Origin: Aeromicrobium sp. Root236
GTDB taxonomy: Bacteria > Actinomycetota > Actinomycetes > Propionibacteriales > Nocardioidaceae
NCBI RefSeq assembly: GCF_001428805.1
Contig: NZ_LMIS01000001.1
Location: 3,169,075-3,233,074, forward strand
Direction: 5' to 3'
DNA: 64,000 nucleotides
How positions within the stretch are numbered: the stretch's first letter is position 1; the number at the start of each line of letters is the position of its first letter. The translations under genes and the position numbers were made by a program. Below, in pieces: positions 59,768 through 64,000 of this stretch. The notes under the pieces were generated by a model. The model was not told where the DNA came from, did not search any database, and saw nothing but the letters and a program-made list of their open reading frames with translations.

Positions 59768-60359
59768 CGGCCAGCCGCTCCTCGAGCTTGTCGCGGGCTG
59801 CGGGCCACTCGTCGTCGGTCATCGAGAACAGCACGGTGTCGCGCCACGACCCGTCGCGCCTGATGCGGTGCTTGCGCAGCACGCCCTCGCGGACTCCGCC
59901 GATGCGGGCGACAGCGGCCTGCGAGCGTTCGTTCTTGATGTCGACGTGCCAGACGACGCGGGCGCAGTCGAGGTCGTCGAACGCGTGGCGCAGCAGGAGG
60001 AGCTTGGCCTCGGTGTTGACACCGGTGCGCCAGAACCGCCGGCCCAGCCAGGTCGAGCCGATCGCGACGGTGCGGACTGAAGGGTCGATGTCGTAGTAGG
60101 TCGTGAGGCCGGCGACCTCGCCGGAGGCCTGGTCGACCTGGACCCACGGGACCGTTCCGGGCCTGGTCAGGTAGAGCCCGACCAACGCCTCGGCCTGCTC
60201 GATCGAGGCCGGCCGGGCGAACGACTGCCAGGTGAAGACCTCGTCGTCGTCCGACGCCCCGAGGACTCCCGCGGCATGGTGCGGCTGGAGCTGCTCGAGG
60301 CGTACGTGCTTGCCGGCCAGGGTCGGTGCCGCGTAGTAGTCATCAGGGCTCACGGTCAT
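59754..60359 (-). CDS. GNAT family N-acetyltransferase (RimJ/RimL-like)
   Basis: The 201-residue protein has the GNAT fold of the RimJ/RimL acetyltransferase_3 type: VRLEQLQPHHAAGV, IGSTWLGRRFWRTGVNTEAKLLLLRHAFDDLDCARVVWHVDIKNERSQAAVARIGGVREGVLRKHRIRRDGSWRDTVLFSM. The R-x-x-G/A acetyl-CoA loop is RFWRTG. Targets range from ribosomal proteins to small amines and cannot be specified. The 3' end overlaps the OsmC gene by 14 bp on the other strand. Confidence 0.9.
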   Translation of the reverse strand: MTVSPDDYYAAPTLAGKHVRLEQLQPHHAAGVLGASDDDEVFTWQSFARPASIEQAEALVGLYLTRPGTVPWVQVDQASGEVAGLTTYYDIDPSVRTVAIGSTWLGRRFWRTGVNTEAKLLLLRHAFDDLDCARVVWHVDIKNERSQAAVARIGGVREGVLRKHRIRRDGSWRDTVLFSMTDDEWPAARDKLEERLAANAP

Positions 60360-60386
60360 GCGGCCAACCTATCGACCGAGGCTCTC

Positions 60387-60412
60387 GTCCTTTCGACAAG
60401 CTCAAGGACCGG
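60387..60412. repeat. REP-like repeat in the intergenic region
   Basis: The sequence TCCTTTCGACAAGCTCAAGG closely resembles the common REP element (TCCTTCGACAAGCTCAGGA), and its ends GTCCTT/AAGGAC can pair. It lies in a 138-bp gap between two minus-strand genes, which also carries GGGGG-T-CCCCC (60447-60457). It belongs to the same repeat class as the copies at 46584 and 47823. Confidence 0.7.
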
Positions 60413-60497
60413 ATGCAGCTCGGCGACCACACTCTCCTTGAGCCCTGGGGGTCCCCCGAGCAACAGGGCATAGCCCCGTTGGGGGAGCGAAAGGGGA

Positions 60498-61922
60498 TCA
60501 GCGGGAGAGCCGGTCCAGGAAGGCGATGAGCAGCGCCTCTCGGAGTGCTGGCGGCGCCACGTCGAGCAGCGCGTTGACCGGGGCCATGCGATCCGGGACG
60601 GTGACCTCGCCGTCACCGGCGCCGAGGCCGGCCAAGGCCAGCAGACCGTCGAACGCCTCGTCGTCCAACGTCGCGGGGTCGATCGCCATCGCCGCGCCGC
60701 GCAGCTCGTCGTCGATCACGATCGGGCCGGCCGCCACCGCAGCCTGGACCGACTCGGCCAGCGCCGTCAGGAACTCCGGCACCGCCGGAGCCGTCGCCGC
60801 CGACACCGTGAGGTGCAGCGACGCCGGCATGTCGCCGAACGACATCTGGGGCTGCACGAACCAACCGCGGGCCAGCATCTCGTCGCTGATCGTGAACACG
60901 TCGCACGTGCCGTCCGTCTCGAGCGCCACGAGCGACGAGTCCGGCGGCACCACGAGTCGTACGTACTCCTGCGCCTCGACGCCGTCCGCGAGCGCCGCGG
61001 TCCCGTCGAGCGTCGTGCGTACGAGGTCGAGGTAGCCGTCGTCGCCGATCAGGTTGACCACGGCCCACGCCGCCGCGAGCGGTCCGCCCGACTTGGTGGA
61101 CTGCATCGTGGCGTTGAGCATCGTGTAGCCGGGCCAGTCGGCGCTGGCGAAGTACTGGGTCTTCCGCAGGTACGGCGTCGCGTGCAACAGCAACGAGACA
61201 CCCTTGGGCGTGTAGGCGTACTTGTGCAGGTCCGCCGAGATGCTCGACACCCCTGGCACCCGGAAGTCCCACGGCGGGACGTCGTGCCCGAGCCGCTCGG
61301 CCCAGGGCAGGACCCAGCCGCCGATGCACGCGTCGACGTGGAACCGCAGTCCGCGTCGCAGTGTCTCGGCGGCGATCGCCTCGATCGGGTCGATGACGCC
61401 GTGGGCGTACGAGGGCGCAGATGCGGCGACCAGCACGACGCGGTCGCCGTACGCGTCCATCGCCGCGGTCATGGCCGCCGGGTCGGCACGCTTCGTCACC
61501 GGGTCGACGTCGATGCTGACGCGTTCGACCCCGAAGTAGTGCGCGGCCTTGTGGAACGCCGCGTGGATCGTGGTCGGCACGATCATCACCGGGTCCGCCG
61601 TGCCGGGCAGCGCGTCCCGGGCGGCCTGGACCGCGAGCAGGATCGACTCGGTGCCACCCGACGTCACCGTGCCGACCGCGGACGGGCCGTGGAACAGGGT
61701 GCGGGCGAACCCGACCAGCTCGCGCTCCATCGCCAGCAGGCTGGGGAACGCCGTCGGGTCGAGGCCGTTGGTCGAGGCGTACATCGCCAGCGCCCGCTTG
61801 CCGAGCTCGTCGGCGTCGGCCAGCCCGGAGTCGTAGACGTACGCCATCGTGCGGCCGCCGTGGGTCGGCAGGTCGTGGGCGCGCAGCTCCTCGAGCCGCT
61901 GGAGCAGGTCGTCAGTGTTCAC
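60498..61922 (-). CDS. PLP-dependent aldolase/decarboxylase, sphingosine-1-phosphate-lyase-like
   Basis: The 474-residue protein has group II PLP decarboxylase features: GTVTSGGTESILLAVQAARD near residue 110, HAAFHKAAHYFGVERVSIDVD, VGASAPSYAHG-like PLP-binding (VAASAPSYAHGVIDPI), and the Schiff-base lysine in SADLHKYAYTPKGVS. The region after the lysine (TQYFASADWPGYTMLNATMQSTKSGG) matches the sphinganine-1-phosphate lyase subgroup. The substrate may be a long-chain base phosphate or another amino-alcohol phosphate. It overlaps the upstream transporter gene by 11 bp, so they share an mRNA. Confidence 0.85.
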   Translation of the reverse strand: MNTDDLLQRLEELRAHDLPTHGGRTMAYVYDSGLADADELGKRALAMYASTNGLDPTAFPSLLAMERELVGFARTLFHGPSAVGTVTSGGTESILLAVQAARDALPGTADPVMIVPTTIHAAFHKAAHYFGVERVSIDVDPVTKRADPAAMTAAMDAYGDRVVLVAASAPSYAHGVIDPIEAIAAETLRRGLRFHVDACIGGWVLPWAERLGHDVPPWDFRVPGVSSISADLHKYAYTPKGVSLLLHATPYLRKTQYFASADWPGYTMLNATMQSTKSGGPLAAAWAVVNLIGDDGYLDLVRTTLDGTAALADGVEAQEYVRLVVPPDSSLVALETDGTCDVFTISDEMLARGWFVQPQMSFGDMPASLHLTVSAATAPAVPEFLTALAESVQAAVAAGPIVIDDELRGAAMAIDPATLDDEAFDGLLALAGLGAGDGEVTVPDRMAPVNALLDVAPPALREALLIAFLDRLSR

Positions 61923-63237
61923 GTATGGCCTTCAGGTCGTCGAGCGAGTAGCGGCGGAGGAACAAGGTGCTGACCGCGATCAGGGCGGCAGGTACGAGCG
62001 AGAACCCGACGGCGATCGCGGTGCGGGCGCTGTCGGGCTGCACGGCGGTGTGGTCGGTCGACGACACGTACCCGCCGATCGCCAGCGCCAGTGCGAACAG
62101 GCCCGGACCGATCGCGAGGCCCAGCGTCTCGCCGGCGGTCCACACGCCGGTGTAGACCCCGATGCGGTTCTCGCCGGACGTCGCTGCGTCATGGGCGGCG
62201 ACGTCGGGCAGCATCGCCATCGGGAACACCTGCGCACCGGCATAGCCGACGCCGGCGATCGCGGCAGCGAGGTAGACCACGACGGCGTGGTCGGCGCGTG
62301 CGGTGAACAGGACGAGCGACCCGACGACGAGGAATCCCGAGGCGATGAGGTAGCCCGACTTCTTGCCGCGACCTTCGGCGTACCGCTCCCACAGCGGCGT
62401 CACGAGGAGCGCCGGCGCGACGAACGCCGCGAACAGGATCGTCGAGGCCGCGTCGCTGTCGAGCAGGTCGTCGGAGACGTACGCGACGCCGCCGAGCATC
62501 GCCCCGACGCCCATGGCCTGCAGCACGAACGTCACCAGCAGCACGCGGAAGTCGGGCATCGCCGAGACGAGCCGCAGCTGGTCCCGGAGCGAGCCGGCCG
62601 CGGTCTCGACCCGGTGCTCACGGGCGTCGCGGGTGCCGCGCCACGCGCCGTAGACCCCGATCGCCAGGATCACCGCGACGTACGCGCCCATGAACCGGTA
62701 GCCCTTGGCGGTCTCCTCGCCGCCGAACGCGTTGACGACCATCGGCGCGGTGGCCCCCGAGAGCAGGATCGCCAGCGCCAGCACCGCGACCCGCCACGTC
62801 ATGAGCGTGGTCCGCTCGGCGTAGTCGAGAGTCATCTCCGCCGGCATCGCGACGTACGGGACCTGGAAGAACGCGTACGCCGTGGCGCACGCGAGGAACC
62901 ACACCACGACCCAGGCGCCGGCGAGTGCCGGCGGTCCCGTGGGCCCGGCGAACAGCAGGGCGAAGCAGGCGGCCAGCGCGAGGCCACCTTTCAGCAGGAA
63001 CGGTCGGCGGCGACCAGCCGGCGACGACGAGCGGTCGCTGATCCGGCCGGCGATCGGGTTGAGCACGACGTCCCAGGCCTTGGGCACGAACACGATGAAC
63101 CCCGCGACGACCGCGGCGATGCCGAGCGAGTCGGTCAGGTAGGGCAGGAGCAGCAGTCCCGGCACGGTGCCGAACGTCCCGGTCGCGACGCTCCCCAACG
63201 CGTACCCCCGGCGCACCGAAGGAGAGAGCGGAGCCAT
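61912..63237 (-). CDS. MFS transporter, GPH (glycoside-pentoside-hexuronide:cation) type
   Basis: ATG 63237 gives 441 residues; the open frame upstream reads across the end of otsA. The chain has about 12 membrane segments and GPH landmarks: GIAAVVAGFIVFVPKAWDVVLNPIAGRISDRS (with the D-x-x-x-N-P-I-x-G-x-x-x-D motif) and YVAMPAEMTLDYAERTTLMTWR. Family members import sugars by cation symport; others carry sulfoquinovose or sterol-like compounds. It lies 8 bp after otsA and overlaps the PLP enzyme gene, an unusual operon. Confidence 0.9.
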   Translation of the reverse strand: MAPLSPSVRRGYALGSVATGTFGTVPGLLLLPYLTDSLGIAAVVAGFIVFVPKAWDVVLNPIAGRISDRSSSPAGRRRPFLLKGGLALAACFALLFAGPTGPPALAGAWVVVWFLACATAYAFFQVPYVAMPAEMTLDYAERTTLMTWRVAVLALAILLSGATAPMVVNAFGGEETAKGYRFMGAYVAVILAIGVYGAWRGTRDAREHRVETAAGSLRDQLRLVSAMPDFRVLLVTFVLQAMGVGAMLGGVAYVSDDLLDSDAASTILFAAFVAPALLVTPLWERYAEGRGKKSGYLIASGFLVVGSLVLFTARADHAVVVYLAAAIAGVGYAGAQVFPMAMLPDVAAHDAATSGENRIGVYTGVWTAGETLGLAIGPGLFALALAIGGYVSSTDHTAVQPDSARTAIAVGFSLVPAALIAVSTLFLRRYSLDDLKAIREH

Positions 63238-63245
63238 GCAGACGG

Positions 63246-64000
63246 TCAGACCGGGCGGGGGTTCTTGGCGTGCGGGTCGCGGTCCATCGTGAGCTCGCGC
63301 AGGAAGTTGGCCGCCCAGAGCTCGATGTCGTTCTCCATGACCTGCTTGCGCATCGCCTTCATGCGGCGGGCGTTCTCGCGCGGGCTGGCGTTGATCGCCG
63401 CGAGCATCATGCTCTTCATGCCGTTGATGTCGTGCGGGTTGACCTGGTAGGCCGACTTGAGCTCCGACGCGGCACCGGCGAACTCGCTCAGCACGAGCGC
63501 GCCGCGGTCGTCGTAGCGGCACGCGACGTACTCCTTGGCGACGAGGTTCATGCCGTCGCGGAGCGGCGTCACGACCATGACGTCGGCGGCCCGGTAGAGC
63601 GCGGCCATCTCGGCGCGCGGATAGGACGCGTGGAGATAGGTCACCGGCTGCTGGCCGATGCGCGCGACGTCGCCGTTGATGCGCCCGACGAGCCGGTTGA
63701 TGTCGTCGCGGAGGATCTTGTACTGGTCGACCCGCTCGCGGGACGGGGTGGCGACCTGCACGAACACCGCGTCGTCGACGTGGAGCGAACCGTCGCTGAT
63801 GAGCTCGCCGAACGCCCGGAGCCGCTGGCGCAGCCCCTTGGTGTAGTCGAGCCGGTCGATGCCCAGCAGCATCGTCTTGGGGTTGCCGAGGCTCTCGCGG
63901 ATCTCGGCGGCGCGGGCGATGACCTCGGGCGTACGGGCGAGCTCCTCGAAGCCGGCCGCGTCGATCGAGATCGGGTAGGCCTGCGCGAGGACCGTGCGCC
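63246..64000 (-). CDS. otsA: Trehalose-6-phosphate synthase, C-terminal part
   Basis: The gene runs off the window end; about 250 C-terminal residues are visible. They include the glucosyltransferase-family-20 motifs AYPISIDAAGFEELA, LGIDRLDYTKGLRQRLRAFGELI, VTPLRDGMNLVAKEYVACRYDDRGALVLSEFAGAASEL and the AYQVNPHDINGM segment, in which the R-x-D-Y-T-K-G and DGMNLV elements contact UDP-glucose. OtsA joins UDP-glucose and glucose-6-phosphate to give trehalose-6-phosphate. It is followed by the GPH transporter 8 bp later. Confidence 0.95.
   Translation of the reverse strand, partial: RTVLAQAYPISIDAAGFEELARTPEVIARAAEIRESLGNPKTMLLGIDRLDYTKGLRQRLRAFGELISDGSLHVDDAVFVQVATPSRERVDQYKILRDDINRLVGRINGDVARIGQQPVTYLHASYPRAEMAALYRAADVMVVTPLRDGMNLVAKEYVACRYDDRGALVLSEFAGAASELKSAYQVNPHDINGMKSMMLAAINASPRENARRMKAMRKQVMENDIELWAANFLRELTMDRDPHAKNPRPV

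Noticed and set aside
1-64000. CRISPR array, prophage or toxin-antitoxin system
   Set aside because: No regularly spaced repeats, phage structural genes or small paired toxin/antitoxin genes were seen.

Overview
The window is high-GC DNA from an actinomycete. Gene content and style (a complete actinobacterial paaABCDE set, a homogentisate cluster, many TetR/IclR/Lrp regulators, GTG starts, an F420-type PPOX protein, PTS HPr and enzyme I) fit Propionibacteriales, most likely a Nocardioidaceae such as Aeromicrobium or Nocardioides. The genus is an inference. No rRNA, intact tRNA, CRISPR array, transposase or integrase was seen.

The window has two parts. Positions 1 to about 12.8 kb are visibly lower in GC than the rest and look like an accessory island. 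It holds the 3' end of an MlrC-like gene, an SMP-30 lactonase, an IclR regulator, and a divergent operon. That operon encodes an RraA-type aldolase, an NAD-dependent epimerase/dehydrogenase, a sugar-type ABC importer without ATPase and an FAD-linked hydroxyacid oxidase. An opposing aldose-epimerase-like gene and a large secreted beta-helix protein with two discoidin-like domains follow. Read together, this looks like extracellular glycan attack, uptake and non-phosphorylative oxidation of a sugar or sugar acid. A small MarR-type gene closes the block. At 12790-12831 lies the exact 3' half of a tRNA-Thr(UGU) with no 5' half, which is what an integration attachment scar looks like.

From 12.9 kb on, the DNA looks like ordinary chromosome. 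12.9-24.5 kb: a degenerate SDR with LysR, a flavin amine oxidase, a three-domain desaturase/ferredoxin-reductase/ferredoxin fusion, two TetR genes, and an EthD-like/hydrolase/acyl-CoA-ligase group. 24.5-27.3 kb: PTS HPr, a DeoR regulator and enzyme I without any EII component. 27.4-33.5 kb: housekeeping and signalling genes, including a class III nucleotide cyclase tail-to-tail with a cyclic-nucleotide-binding protein. 33.7-38.5 kb: ribokinase, an Lrp regulator, and a 2-oxoacid dehydrogenase E1alpha-E1beta-E2 operon. 38.5-47 kb: the phenylacetate module (paaZ divergent from paaABCDE across a 22-bp palindrome, a TetR repressor, a glutaryl-CoA-dehydrogenase-like enzyme). 47-51 kb: homogentisate dioxygenase, an unrecognised protein, fumarylacetoacetase and an IclR regulator, so phenylacetate and tyrosine/homogentisate breakdown sit side by side. 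51-64 kb: a second FAD-linked oxidase, an AI-2E exporter-family protein, a secreted M43-like metalloprotease, uracil-DNA glycosylase, two divergent MFS transporters, alanine dehydrogenase with its Lrp regulator, OsmC, GNAT, an S1P-lyase-like PLP enzyme, a GPH-type transporter, and the 3' part of otsA, cut by the window end.

Notable small-scale signals: a perfect 15-bp hairpin between the solute-binding protein and its permeases; a MerR-type promoter with a 19-bp spacer that would give a leaderless mRNA; clean palindromes before the paa, bkd-like and ald genes; and REP-like repeats, two of which are inserted in frame inside genes.
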